Positions 39,390 to 46,634 of a stretch of DNA of 64,000 bases are shown here, one piece after another; the first letter of the stretch is position 1, and each line of letters begins with the position of its first letter. A program made the position numbers and the translations under genes. The notes under the pieces are model-generated. The model saw nothing but the letters and a program-made list of their open reading frames with translations, made no database searches and was not told the DNA's origin. This DNA is from Kitasatospora aureofaciens (lineage in GTDB: Bacteria; Actinomycetota; Actinomycetes; Streptomycetales; Streptomycetaceae), in assembly GCF_019192735.1 (NCBI RefSeq), contig NZ_JAHTKP010000007.1, forward strand, positions 1-64,000, given 5' to 3'.

Positions 39390-39565
39390 TGCCCGCTCGC
39401 CTCGCGCTGGCGGCGCATCTCGGCCTTGATGTCGTCCTCGGTGGCGCCGAGGGCCATCGCGTCGTCCATGGCGCGGAGCGCGATGTGCGGGTCGGTGAGG
39501 CAGGCGGGTCCGCCGTGGGCAAGGACCTCGCGGGCGGCCCGGGTGATCGCTTCGTCCTTGGTCAT
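39386..39565 (-). CDS. 59-residue hypothetical protein
   Basis: ATG at 39565 with AGGAGAG upstream, ending in a GTGA overlap. The chain (DEAITRAAREVLAHGGPACL, AMALGATEDDIKAEMRRQRE) looks like a small helical, perhaps HTH-like, fold. Not recognised. Confidence 0.5.
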   Translation of the reverse strand: MTKDEAITRAAREVLAHGGPACLTDPHIALRAMDDAMALGATEDDIKAEMRRQREASGQ

Positions 39566-39613
39566 CTGGGCTCTCCTGTCGGTAGCTCTGGGGTAGTTGG
39601 GCCTGGTAGGGCG

Positions 39614-39650
39614 GGCGGTAGGCGTGCTCTGACCTGCGGTTCCTACCGCC
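39614..39650 (-). terminator. Hairpin after the membrane-protein gene
   Basis: GGCGGTAGG (39614-39622) pairs with CCTACCGCC (39642-39650); it lies downstream of the gene ending at 39698. Confidence 0.5.
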
Positions 39651-39697
39651 TACTTGGCGGCCATGGGGTGGAGCGCGGGCGGCTCGGGGGACACGGC

Positions 39698-40489
39698 TCA
39701 CGCGGCGCCCTGGACGATGGCCGGGACGGGCGCCGGGTCGGCCTCGGGGAGGGCAGCGAGGAGAACCGCCGCACGGTTGTACTGGCGCCCCCCGATCGTG
39801 AGCTTCTTCTGCTCCACCACGGGCACCCTGTAGGAGGCCAGTTCCTCGGCCAGATCGGAGACCGTCCAGTCGGTCATCTCGCCGCGTTTGCGGGCCTCTT
39901 CGAGGATGGCCTGGAGGTGGGCGGCAGTGCCCTGCTTGGTGAGGCCGGCGGTGTGCCGGATAAGGGCCCACAGGACGGCCTCGTCGGGCGAGTCCTGGAT
40001 CCACTCGCCGTCGTCCTCCGGGGCAGTGGCGGGGGCGGCCGGCGCGGTGGTCTCGCGTTGCTCGGGGGCCGGAACCTCCTCCCCGGCCCGAGGGGCGTGC
40101 ATCATCGCGGCGATGCCCCACAGGCCGAGGCCGGACCAGACAGCGGCGGGTACCCACGGGCCGACCACGGACCAGGTGACGGGGCCTCCGATAAGGGCGA
40201 CCACGACCGCGGCCCCGACGGCGTCGGCCCGCTTGCTCCAGCGCTCCTTGTGGACGGTCCGGTCTTCGTCGGCGTGGGCCTTCTGGGCGGCCTCTCGGGC
40301 GGCGCCGGTCAGCTTGGCCAACTGCGCGACTCGGGCGTCGGCCTTCGCCTTGTCGGCCTTGGCGCCTTCCTCTGCTGCAGTGGCTCGGCGTTCGACGGCC
40401 GGGGCGACCAACCGGCGGGCGAGGACGGGCGATCCGTCGAGGACGGCCCTGACCGGGACCATGATCCCTGCGACGGTGCGGCTGGCCAT
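39698..40489 (-). CDS. Membrane protein with helical N-terminus and winged-helix-like C-terminus
   Basis: The 263-residue product starts as TGATG with the previous gene. A charged helix (AKADKAKADARVAQLAKLTG) leads into two membrane spans (AVGAAVVVALIGGPVTWSVV, VPAAVWSGLGLWGIAAMMHA). A cytoplasmic part follows (LIRHTAGLTKQGTAAHLQAI, DWTVSDLAEELASYRVPVVE) that resembles a winged helix. This layout is known from membrane proteins of Streptomyces integrative/conjugative elements. The exact function is unknown. Confidence 0.6.
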   Translation of the reverse strand: MASRTVAGIMVPVRAVLDGSPVLARRLVAPAVERRATAAEEGAKADKAKADARVAQLAKLTGAAREAAQKAHADEDRTVHKERWSKRADAVGAAVVVALIGGPVTWSVVGPWVPAAVWSGLGLWGIAAMMHAPRAGEEVPAPEQRETTAPAAPATAPEDDGEWIQDSPDEAVLWALIRHTAGLTKQGTAAHLQAILEEARKRGEMTDWTVSDLAEELASYRVPVVEQKKLTIGGRQYNRAAVLLAALPEADPAPVPAIVQGAA

Positions 40490-40899
40490 CAGGCGCCGAC
40501 CAGGGCGCGAAGGAGCGCACCGAAGATCGTGACAGGCAGCGCCCACAGGCCGCCGGCAGCGGTGAACACGGTCGGGGCGATGGCGCCGAGCGGGACGTCC
40601 TTCCAGGGCCGCGCCTTGAGGCCGAAGATGGCGATCGTGAGGACGGCGGCGGTGGCACCGACCTTCCACTCGCCGAGGCCGTGGGCCTGCTGGAATGCCT
40701 GGTTGAACTGGTTTCCGACTTCGGGGATTCCGTCGAATGCGGTGCCTCCGGCGGCGGCGATGAGACCGATGCTGAACGACCAGTACGGCACGTCCTCCTT
40801 GTCGATCTTGAGCTTGTTGTTGCCCCTGACGCCCGCGAGCAGGGCGAAGGAGCCGACCAGTGCGGCGCCGCCGGCGCCGAGGCTTACGAGCCCGTCCAT
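40489..40899 (-). CDS. Small polytopic membrane protein
   Basis: The 136-residue product starts at an ATG with AGGAG-like CAGGAGC upstream. Four hydrophobic stretches (LGAGGAALVGSFALLAGV, WSFSIGLIAAAGGTAF, VGATAAVLTIAIFGL, VFTAAGGLWALPVTIFGALL) make it a polytopic protein. It belongs to a set of neighbouring membrane genes that look plasmid-like. Confidence 0.6.
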   Translation of the reverse strand: MDGLVSLGAGGAALVGSFALLAGVRGNNKLKIDKEDVPYWSFSIGLIAAAGGTAFDGIPEVGNQFNQAFQQAHGLGEWKVGATAAVLTIAIFGLKARPWKDVPLGAIAPTVFTAAGGLWALPVTIFGALLRALVGA

Positions 40900-40913
40900 G
40901 AAAGGTGCTCCTG

Positions 40914-41585
40914 TCAGTGCGAGAGATGGACGACGTTGAGGAGGGCGTCGGCGTGCAGAACGCCGGTCAGAGCGGAGGCGACGGGGATGCGCGCGATCGT
41001 CAGGAGGATGAGGGGTGCCGCGCCTCGGACCGCGGTGACTCGGGTGGGGCCGCGGCCCTGTCCACGCCTGTCGATGACGAGGCCGCGCACGCGCAGGTCC
41101 AGGGCCCAGCCACCAATGAGGGCTGCGGTGCCGACGGGTAGCGGTAGGTGGGCGACGAGCTGGACCAGGCCGACGGCGTATCCGGCTGAGGCGGACATGG
41201 CGGTGACAATGCACCAGCGACGGAATCGCTTGGCGCGCTCGGTGCCGTCCTGGTGTCGCAGCGCGGAGGCCTTGCGCTTGCGGGCGATCGCCTCCCGCTT
41301 GTGGCGGGCTTTCCGCTGTGAGTCGGTCTCCCCCGCAGCCGCGTATCGGGCCTCGCGATCGGCCTGAATGCGGGCCTCACGCTCCTCCGAGGTTTCGCTG
41401 ATCAGGGTGCCGATGGTGTGGCCCAGGCGGTCGGCGATGGCGTTCCAGTCGAGCGGCTCGGCAGCCGTCGGGGCGGGCTCGGTCTCGGCGTTGGTGGTCT
41501 TGGTGAGGCCGACGGCCTCGGGCTCCTCGACGGCGGCCGGCCCGATGGTGGGCGGGTAGGTCGGCGGGGGCGGGATGGTGGTCAT
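40914..41585 (-). CDS. SpdB-like membrane protein
   Basis: The 223-residue product starts at an ATG with AGGAG. A proline-rich start, a basic region (SQRKARHKREAIARKRKASA), then three membrane spans (CIVTAMSASAGYAVGLVQLV, VGTAALIGGWALDL, PLILLTIARIPVASALTGVL) match the plasmid-spread (Spd) protein type of actinomycete conjugative elements. It probably forms a complex with neighbouring membrane proteins. Confidence 0.6.
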   Translation of the reverse strand: MTTIPPPPTYPPTIGPAAVEEPEAVGLTKTTNAETEPAPTAAEPLDWNAIADRLGHTIGTLISETSEEREARIQADREARYAAAGETDSQRKARHKREAIARKRKASALRHQDGTERAKRFRRWCIVTAMSASAGYAVGLVQLVAHLPLPVGTAALIGGWALDLRVRGLVIDRRGQGRGPTRVTAVRGAAPLILLTIARIPVASALTGVLHADALLNVVHLSH

Positions 41586-41587
41586 GG

Positions 41588-41734
41588 TCAGCTCCTGAGG
41601 ATCAGGGCGAACGTGAGGGCGCCGATGGCGCAGGCGCCGGTGAGGCGCAGGGTGAGGCGGATGGTGTGGTCCCCGGCGAGGTAGAGGCCGGCGTAGGCCA
41701 GCACGGCGGGGACCGTCCACAGCAGTGCGGACAC
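41588..41734 (-). CDS. 48-residue membrane protein
   Basis: GTG at 41734 with GAAGAGA upstream. Two short membrane spans (LLWTVPAVLAYAGLYLAG and CAIGALTFALILRS). The stop overlaps the ribosome site of the SpdB-like gene. Typical of tiny spread-type proteins. Confidence 0.5.
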   Translation of the reverse strand: MSALLWTVPAVLAYAGLYLAGDHTIRLTLRLTGACAIGALTFALILRS

Positions 41735-41745
41735 GGGGCGTCTCT

Positions 41746-42729
41746 TCAACCGACGCGTTGTGCGAGGCGGCGGACAGTGTCCGGCTTGACGTCGTCGCCG
41801 TGGACGTAGCGGACGAGCGTGACGAGCGCGTCGTCGTCGGTGACGCCCTTCCGGACAAGGTGCCGGACAGTGTCCGTGAGGCTGTCCGACTCGCGGCGGG
41901 CGTCGAGGTCATGCAGGGTAGCTGACCTGCTGTCCGCCTGTCCGGACACGGCCCGGACAGTGTCCTCGTCAGTCGTGATGCGGGCGTGGACGAGCTGATC
42001 GACGATCTCGCTGGGGGTCGCGCCGGGCATGGTCGCGATGGCGGCGAGGATGGCGCCTCGGACAACCGGGTCGATGTTGTCCGGACGCTGCCCGCGGGGC
42101 TTGTCCGGGTCGGGTCCGTCGTCGGCGACGGTGGCGTAGTGGGCGGCGATCTGGGCACGGTCGCGGGCGAGGCGCCGGTTGATGCCGGCGAGGGCGAGCT
42201 GTCCGCCGACCTCGTCCATCTCCTGCTCGACCCACGCCTGGGTCAGCGGGTCGAGGCGGCGGGCGTGGCGGGCCAGGACGAGGGTCCACAACCGCTTGAC
42301 GCCGATGGAGATGAAGGCGCCGACGATGCCTGCGGCCATGTGCATGCCGGTGTATCCCTCGACGAGGAGCGCGGCGACGGCGATGGTCAGGCAGAGCAGG
42401 CCGGCACTGCGGGCGGCGGCGGCCTTGGCGGGCTCGTAGCGGGCGAGCCATTCGAGGCCGAGGCAGGCGATCCAGAGGGTGTCGAAGACGGCGGCGCCGC
42501 CGTAGGCGACGGGGGCGGGCGCGGCCTGGGAGAGCAGGGTGCCGATGCTGCTGGTGGACCAGGCGATGCAGCCGGCGCCGACTCCGATGGCGGCGGTGGT
42601 GATGCTGCCGAGGATGATCTGGTCCCAGTCGCGGGGCGCCGCGGGTGCGGTGTAGTCCTGGGGTACGAGCCGGGTGCGGCCGTTGACGGTGTGCTCGACG
42701 TAGCGGGTGGCCTGGGCGAGGCGGGTCAT
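41746..42729 (-). CDS. SpdB-like protein with four membrane spans
   Basis: The 327-residue product shows DWDQIILGSITTAAIGVGAG, AVFDTLWIACLGLEWLARYE, LLCLTIAVAALLVEGYTGMH and AGIVGAFISIGVKRLWTLVL spans in the first half, close to Streptomyces plasmid spread proteins. The soluble C-terminal half (RGAILAAIATMPGATPSEIV, ADSRSATLHDLDARRESDSL) may bind DNA, with helix-turn-helix-like stretches. Spd proteins help move plasmid DNA across mycelial septa. A role inside a phage is unexpected. Confidence 0.62.
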   Translation of the reverse strand: MTRLAQATRYVEHTVNGRTRLVPQDYTAPAAPRDWDQIILGSITTAAIGVGAGCIAWSTSSIGTLLSQAAPAPVAYGGAAVFDTLWIACLGLEWLARYEPAKAAAARSAGLLCLTIAVAALLVEGYTGMHMAAGIVGAFISIGVKRLWTLVLARHARRLDPLTQAWVEQEMDEVGGQLALAGINRRLARDRAQIAAHYATVADDGPDPDKPRGQRPDNIDPVVRGAILAAIATMPGATPSEIVDQLVHARITTDEDTVRAVSGQADSRSATLHDLDARRESDSLTDTVRHLVRKGVTDDDALVTLVRYVHGDDVKPDTVRRLAQRVG

Positions 42730-42773
42730 GGAGGGGCTCCGGGGAAGCGGGGCGGGGTGGTCACGGGGATGGG

Positions 42774-43247
42774 TCAGGCGGTGGTGTGCCAGCGGTTGAC
42801 CCAGTCGGCATGGATCGCGTCACGGTGAGCGCGGTCGGCCGCCGGACAGTCCTCCCACCTGCGGCAACGGGGGCAGTCGGCGGGCGGGTGCGCCAGGTCG
42901 GCAGTGGCCTGGATGGCCTCGGCGGCGAGGCGGGCCTGGGTGCGACGCTGGTAGCGCTGCTCGGTGGTGGGAACGAGGTAGCCGTAGGCGGCGAGGAGCC
43001 GGTCCTCGGCGGCGCTGGCAAGCAGCAGGCGGCGGTCCAACTCGGCGGCGCCATAGTGCTGCCAGGTGGGCAGCCAGGCGGTGGTGCGCCGGATGAGGGC
43101 GAGGTCGGCGGCCACGTCGGGGTCCTGCTCGTACGGGGCGGTGGGGTCAATGGCGCGGCGGGCGGCCCGCACGTCGGCCGGGTCGAGCGGGGCGAGGGTG
43201 AGGAGCGTGCCGGTGACGTTCATGGCGAGGGCGAGGGCGGGCGTCAT
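42774..43247 (-). CDS. Hypothetical protein with Cys motif
   Basis: The 157-residue product starts at an ATG with AAGGA. It is helical, and a DCPRCRRWEDCPAADRAH segment near the C-terminus (three Cys and one His) could bind zinc or an iron-sulfur cluster. It resembles small proteins found beside plasmid replication/transfer genes in Streptomyces; not identified. Confidence 0.55.
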   Translation of the reverse strand: MTPALALAMNVTGTLLTLAPLDPADVRAARRAIDPTAPYEQDPDVAADLALIRRTTAWLPTWQHYGAAELDRRLLLASAAEDRLLAAYGYLVPTTEQRYQRRTQARLAAEAIQATADLAHPPADCPRCRRWEDCPAADRAHRDAIHADWVNRWHTTA

Positions 43248-43301
43248 GCGGGTGTCCTTTGTGGTGGTGTGCGGGTGGCTGGTCGGGGCGGCGAAGTTGG
43301 T

Positions 43302-43670
43302 CTACGCGGCCTCCGTGAGGTCGGCGGCGGTGACGACCGCGCGGGTGGCCTTGTACGACCACAGGCCGGCGGTGAGGGCGGGCGCGTCGGGGGCGTAGAC
43401 GTGGACGGCGATCCAGCGGCCGGTGGTGCGGTGCTGGACCCAAGCGCGGGGCGCGTCGTGGCCGGTGGTGGTGCGGTGGGCCTTGGCGACGTGCCGGCCG
43501 TACCAGGACTGCTGGCCGTCGGGAAGCTGGATGCCGAGGCGGTCGAGGTGGTCGCCGGTGCGGGTGATCTCGCCTCGCTGGAGCATCGCCTGGTAGCGGC
43601 CGTTGAGGGTGGCGTACTGGGTGGCCCGGTTGGTGTCGCGGGCGGTGCGGAGCTTGGCGGTGACGCGCAT
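43302..43670 (-). CDS. Hypothetical protein, first gene of its operon
   Basis: The 122-residue product starts at an ATG with GGGGAGG; the longer frame has no start signal. The body (RYQAMLQRGEITRTGDHLDR, WVQHRTTGRWIAVHVYAPDA) is alpha/beta. It is the first gene downstream of the AT-rich divergent promoter region. Confidence 0.55.
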   Translation of the reverse strand: MRVTAKLRTARDTNRATQYATLNGRYQAMLQRGEITRTGDHLDRLGIQLPDGQQSWYGRHVAKAHRTTTGHDAPRAWVQHRTTGRWIAVHVYAPDAPALTAGLWSYKATRAVVTAADLTEAA

Positions 43671-43710
43671 CGGGTTCCTCCCCTGGGGGTGGCGCTGGTG
43701 CCTGCCTTCA

Positions 43711-43751
43711 CTCATATTTGCATCATGAAGTTGCAACGTCAAGATGCATCA
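43711..43751 (-). promoter_or_regulatory. AT-rich promoter/operator region with TGCATCA repeats
   Basis: On the minus strand TTGACG (43742-43737) and AAATAT (43719-43714) are spaced 17 bp apart, a plausible -35/-10 pair for the operon starting at 43670. TGCATCA occurs twice (43720-43726 and 43745-43751) and could bind the regulator encoded divergently at 43809. Confidence 0.45.
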
Positions 43752-43808
43752 CGAGGTGGCAGGTGTCGGCTCTATCAGCGAAGGAACAGGGCGTGGCATC
43801 ATCGGGGC

Positions 43809-44090
43809 ATGACCAGCACTGACGATCAACAGGCGGCACGCGACCGGCTCGCCGAGCTCAGTGCTGCCTACACGGAGGCCGAGGCCAAGCTCGAAGCAGC
43901 CCGCGTGGCACTCAACGCCGGCATCGTTGACGTACTCAAGGCCCGCACGCTTGGCCCATCCGAGGTGACCCGCATAGTCCCCTACGAGCGGCAGCACGTC
44001 GGCCGCGTCGCCAAGGCTGGCGGAGTCCCGCCGCTGCGCGAACGCACCGTCGTCAGCGCCAAAGCCGTCCCCGAGCCTCCGACCGCCTGA
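43809..44090 (+). CDS. Small helix-turn-helix protein, divergent regulator
   Basis: Ninety-three residues. A long N-terminal helix (QAARDRLAELSAAYTEAEAK) precedes a helix-turn-helix (TLGPSEVTRIVPYERQHVGR). It is one of the few plus-strand genes in the early region. It is divergent from the membrane-protein operon across an AT-rich region with repeats, so local control of that operon is likely. A strong terminator follows. Confidence 0.6.
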   Translation: MTSTDDQQAARDRLAELSAAYTEAEAKLEAARVALNAGIVDVLKARTLGPSEVTRIVPYERQHVGRVAKAGGVPPLRERTVVSAKAVPEPPTA

Positions 44091-44106
44091 CGTATCACCA
44101 CGCATC

Positions 44107-44138
44107 ACGGCCCCACCCGAGCATCCGGGTGGGGCCGT
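44107..44138. terminator. Bidirectional terminator
   Basis: A 13-bp stem (ACGGCCCCACCCG, 44107-44119, with 44126-44138) and a short loop lie between the plus-strand regulator and the minus-strand operon ending at 44215. Confidence 0.85.
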
Positions 44139-44214
44139 TGTCATGCCGATGACCTGCGGCGCATCCGCCGCGCATCAGGGCGCATCAGCGGTTGGCCCGG
44201 CGCTGGTTGGCAAG

Positions 44215-44850
44215 TCACGCCGCGGCGAGTTCGGCGATGACCTGCTCGGCGCGGTCCGTGTACTCCTGCGTGCTGAGGACGGCGCGGCAGTCGAGGGCGG
44301 AGCACTCCCGCATGCCGTCCGGGCGGACGGTGACGGTCATGAGCTGGCAGCGGGGGCAGACCTGCCGGGCATGCCGGGTCGGGGCGATGGGCCAGCCGGT
44401 GACCCGGTTGAGGTGACGGTGTAGGGCACTGACCTCGTCGGCCAGTTCACGGGCGTATGGGCGGGTGGCGGCGAACTCGGCGTGGAACAGCAGGTAGCGG
44501 GTGGCCAGGCTGACGGTGGCCTCGTGATCGCTTCCGGGCAGACGGGTCCAGGCGGTCCAGTCGTTGGCGCGGCGTCGGTCTTCAAGGACGACCTGGCACC
44601 AGCCGTGCAGGATGCCGAGGCTGGGCTCGGCGATCTGGTCGCCGTGGTCGTCGTGAACGGTGGCCGCGGTGGGGCCGAGGAGGGAGAGCACGTCCACGCG
44701 GCACGGGAGCGGGGCGGTGCGGGTGGCGCCGGAGACGCGGGCCCCGCGCTGGCCGGAGCCGGGCAGGAGCGCGAGGTGCGCGAGCGTTATCAGCTCGGGC
44801 ACCTGGGCGAGCTGGGTGCGGAGGCGGTCGACGATCGGGGCAGGGAGCAT
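44215..44850 (-). CDS. Zinc-ribbon protein
   Basis: The 211-residue product starts at an ATG with AGGAG. A helical N-terminal two-thirds is followed by a zinc ribbon (QVCPRCQLMTVTVRPDGMRE, CSALDCRAVLSTQEYTDRAE) with four cysteines. Proteins of this size with a C-terminal ribbon are common in Streptomyces phages, function unknown. Confidence 0.6.
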   Translation of the reverse strand: MLPAPIVDRLRTQLAQVPELITLAHLALLPGSGQRGARVSGATRTAPLPCRVDVLSLLGPTAATVHDDHGDQIAEPSLGILHGWCQVVLEDRRRANDWTAWTRLPGSDHEATVSLATRYLLFHAEFAATRPYARELADEVSALHRHLNRVTGWPIAPTRHARQVCPRCQLMTVTVRPDGMRECSALDCRAVLSTQEYTDRAEQVIAELAAA

Positions 44851-44917
44851 GTCCGGTCTCCTGGTGCGCGGTGCGGGGTGTTGTGGGGCGGGCTCGGAGG
44901 TGGCGCGTCTAAGGCGC

Positions 44918-45112
44918 CTACAAGAGGTCGGGTTCGTAAGCGAGGAGGTCGTGTCCGCGCTGCTCGTACCAGCCGGTGAGCGCGGCAGCCATCACGTCTC
45001 GAATCTCCTGGACGACGTCGTCGGCGTACATCTGCTGGCCGTCCTTGGCGGGAAGGTGCTCACAGTCGAGGACGGTGACGGTCACCTCGACGTGGCGGAG
45101 TTCGCGGCTCAC
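44918..45112 (-). CDS. Small hypothetical protein
   Basis: Sixty-four residues from a GTG with GGGAGG, overlapping the previous stop as GTGA. HVEVTVTVLDCEHLPAKDGQ, QEIRDVMAAALTGWYEQRGH; not recognised. Confidence 0.5.
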   Translation of the reverse strand: MSRELRHVEVTVTVLDCEHLPAKDGQQMYADDVVQEIRDVMAAALTGWYEQRGHDLLAYEPDLL

Positions 45113-45528
45113 TGCGGTTCCTCCCAGCCGTAGCCCTCGGCGAGCAGCCGCACCGTCCGGCATGGCACCTGGAAAGAGCCGCAGATGGCGCACGAATCCT
45201 GCCAGTCCGCAGCCCAACCAAGAACCCGAACTATCTTGTGCTCGGCGAGGATCCGCCGGTCGGCTGCCACCCGGCGCAACACCGACTGCGGGTCCCACAG
45301 CGAGATGTGCCGCGCCTGTGGACCCGTCGGCGTGCCCTCGTCGTACACCAGCGGGCCGCCGCCCGAACCCGAGATGATCCAGTAGTCACCGGGGTTGTAG
45401 GTCCACACCGGCCCGTCCGCTACGGCAGCCGCCTGGGCGATCTGTTCCACTCGGTCCAGCTCCGACTGCAGCCAGGACGCCACGTCGCTAGGCATCGACT
45501 TGGGCCGCTTCTGCTGGTCGTTGGTCAT
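45109..45528 (-). CDS. DUF6221-like protein
   Basis: The 139-residue product starts at an ATG with CAGGAG. Signature parts are VASWLQSELDRVEQIAQAAA, SVLRRVAADRRILAEHKIVR and the closing PCRTVRLLAEGYGWEE with a CAIC motif. It is a second member of the DUF6221-type family in this prophage (also at 38123). Confidence 0.65.
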   Translation of the reverse strand: MTNDQQKRPKSMPSDVASWLQSELDRVEQIAQAAAVADGPVWTYNPGDYWIISGSGGGPLVYDEGTPTGPQARHISLWDPQSVLRRVAADRRILAEHKIVRVLGWAADWQDSCAICGSFQVPCRTVRLLAEGYGWEEPQ

Positions 45529-45665
45529 GCGGCTCTCCTGGGCTGGTAGTCGTCGATGCCGCGGATGACGTCGATGGTGGGTCGGCTGGCGGGGAGAGGT
45601 TCCCAGTCGTCGGGGTCGAGGTCGGCGAACAGGTCGTCGTCCCACTCGTCGTCGGGGCAGGTCAA
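45525..45665 (-). CDS. 46-residue acidic protein
   Basis: A TTG at 45665 overlaps the previous stop as TTGA, and the frame ends in an ATGA overlap with the next gene. The chain (CPDDEWDDDLFADLDPDDWE) is very acidic. The start is weakly supported, but both junctions fit the operon pattern. Confidence 0.4.
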   Translation of the reverse strand: MTCPDDEWDDDLFADLDPDDWEPLPASRPTIDVIRGIDDYQPRRAA

Positions 45666-46054
45666 GGCGTGGTCCGGTCGAGGACCTCGTCGATGCGGTC
45701 GGCGTAGTCGACGGCGATGCCGTGCGGGCTGCACCAGGTGCGCATGTCGGCGGCGAGTGCCCGGACGGCGGCGATGCAGACCTCGGCCTGCTCGGCGCGG
45801 GTCAGCTGGTCGTGGGCGATGCGTGCGAGGTCGTCGGAGCCGCGTTCGGCAGCGGCGATGGTGTGGTCGAGGCTGGCGCGGTAGTCGGCGGCTCGACGGC
45901 AGGCGGACCACCAGGCCGTGCGGCTGCGGATGACGCGGGCGCGGGTGGCGGTGAGCTCGTCGGCCAGCTCGGCGACCTGTCGGCGGCGGTGGCCGAGTTC
46001 GTCCTCGGCGGCGCGGAGTTGCTGAACGAGCTGATGCTGGTAGGCGCTGGTCAT
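45662..46054 (-). CDS. Helical hypothetical protein
   Basis: The 130-residue product starts at an ATG overlapping the previous stop as ATGA. Long helices (QLVQQLRAAEDELGHRRRQV, ELADELTATRARVIRSRTAW) indicate a coiled coil. Not recognised. Confidence 0.5.
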   Translation of the reverse strand: MTSAYQHQLVQQLRAAEDELGHRRRQVAELADELTATRARVIRSRTAWWSACRRAADYRASLDHTIAAAERGSDDLARIAHDQLTRAEQAEVCIAAVRALAADMRTWCSPHGIAVDYADRIDEVLDRTTP

Positions 46055-46473
46055 GCTGCTGCCTCCGTGGTGTCGAGTGCGCGGGCGGTCTTGCACGGCC
46101 AGGGGGCGAGGAGGCCGGGGCGGCTGCAGGTGGGGCAGACCTGGCGTCCCGGGTCGCCGGACGGGCGGTGGAGCTGGCGGATGGTCTGCAGGGCGGTTTC
46201 GGCGGTGCGGGCCCGGTCGCGGATGGCGTTGAGGAAGCGGGAGGCGTCGACGTCGCCGGGTCTGAGGATGCCGACGCGGAGGGCGAGGGCGATGGCGTGG
46301 CCGCGGCTGGAGACGCCGAGCTTGTCGAAGATGCTCTTCCATCGGGAGTTGATGGTGTAGTCGCTGACGTGGAGGGCGCGAGCCATGGTGGCGTTGGTCT
46401 GGCCGTTGGCGCCGCGGCGGAGGACGTCGAGTTCGGGTGCGGTGAGGGGTTCGCCGATCTGGGGGTGGCTCAT
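46051..46473 (-). CDS. LuxR-type helix-turn-helix protein
   Basis: The 140-residue product starts at an ATG overlapping the previous stop as ATGA. Residues 5-70 are a LuxR/GerE HTH (LTAPELDVLRRGANGQTNAT, MARALHVSDYTINSRWKSIF). The C-terminus has a CPTCSRPGLLAPWPC segment that may bind zinc. No sensor domain is present, so it is a stand-alone DNA-binding regulator within the early operon. Confidence 0.75.
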   Translation of the reverse strand: MSHPQIGEPLTAPELDVLRRGANGQTNATMARALHVSDYTINSRWKSIFDKLGVSSRGHAIALALRVGILRPGDVDASRFLNAIRDRARTAETALQTIRQLHRPSGDPGRQVCPTCSRPGLLAPWPCKTARALDTTEAAA

Positions 46474-46634
46474 GTGGTGGTTCCTTGTCTGGGGATGAGG
46501 CCGCTGTCCTCGGCCTGCTGGCGGGTGTCGGGTGGCTGGTCGGTGCGGCCGGTGGGGTGGAGGGCGAGGAGGATGGTCCCGAGGCCGGCGCCGAGGAGGG
46601 CGCCGGCCAGGACCAGCCACGGGCTGACGGTCAC
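46470..46634 (-). CDS. 54-residue single-span membrane protein
   Basis: GTG overlapping the methyltransferase stop as GTGA. One N-terminal span (PWLVLAGALLGAGLGTILLA), then a polar tail. Not recognised. Confidence 0.5.
   Translation of the reverse strand: MTVSPWLVLAGALLGAGLGTILLALHPTGRTDQPPDTRQQAEDSGLIPRQGTTT

Noticed and set aside
38000..44200. A separate integrative conjugative element nested in the phage
   Set aside because: Spd-like genes are present but no translocase, relaxase, second integrase or second attachment repeat was found, and transcription is continuous with the phage early genes.
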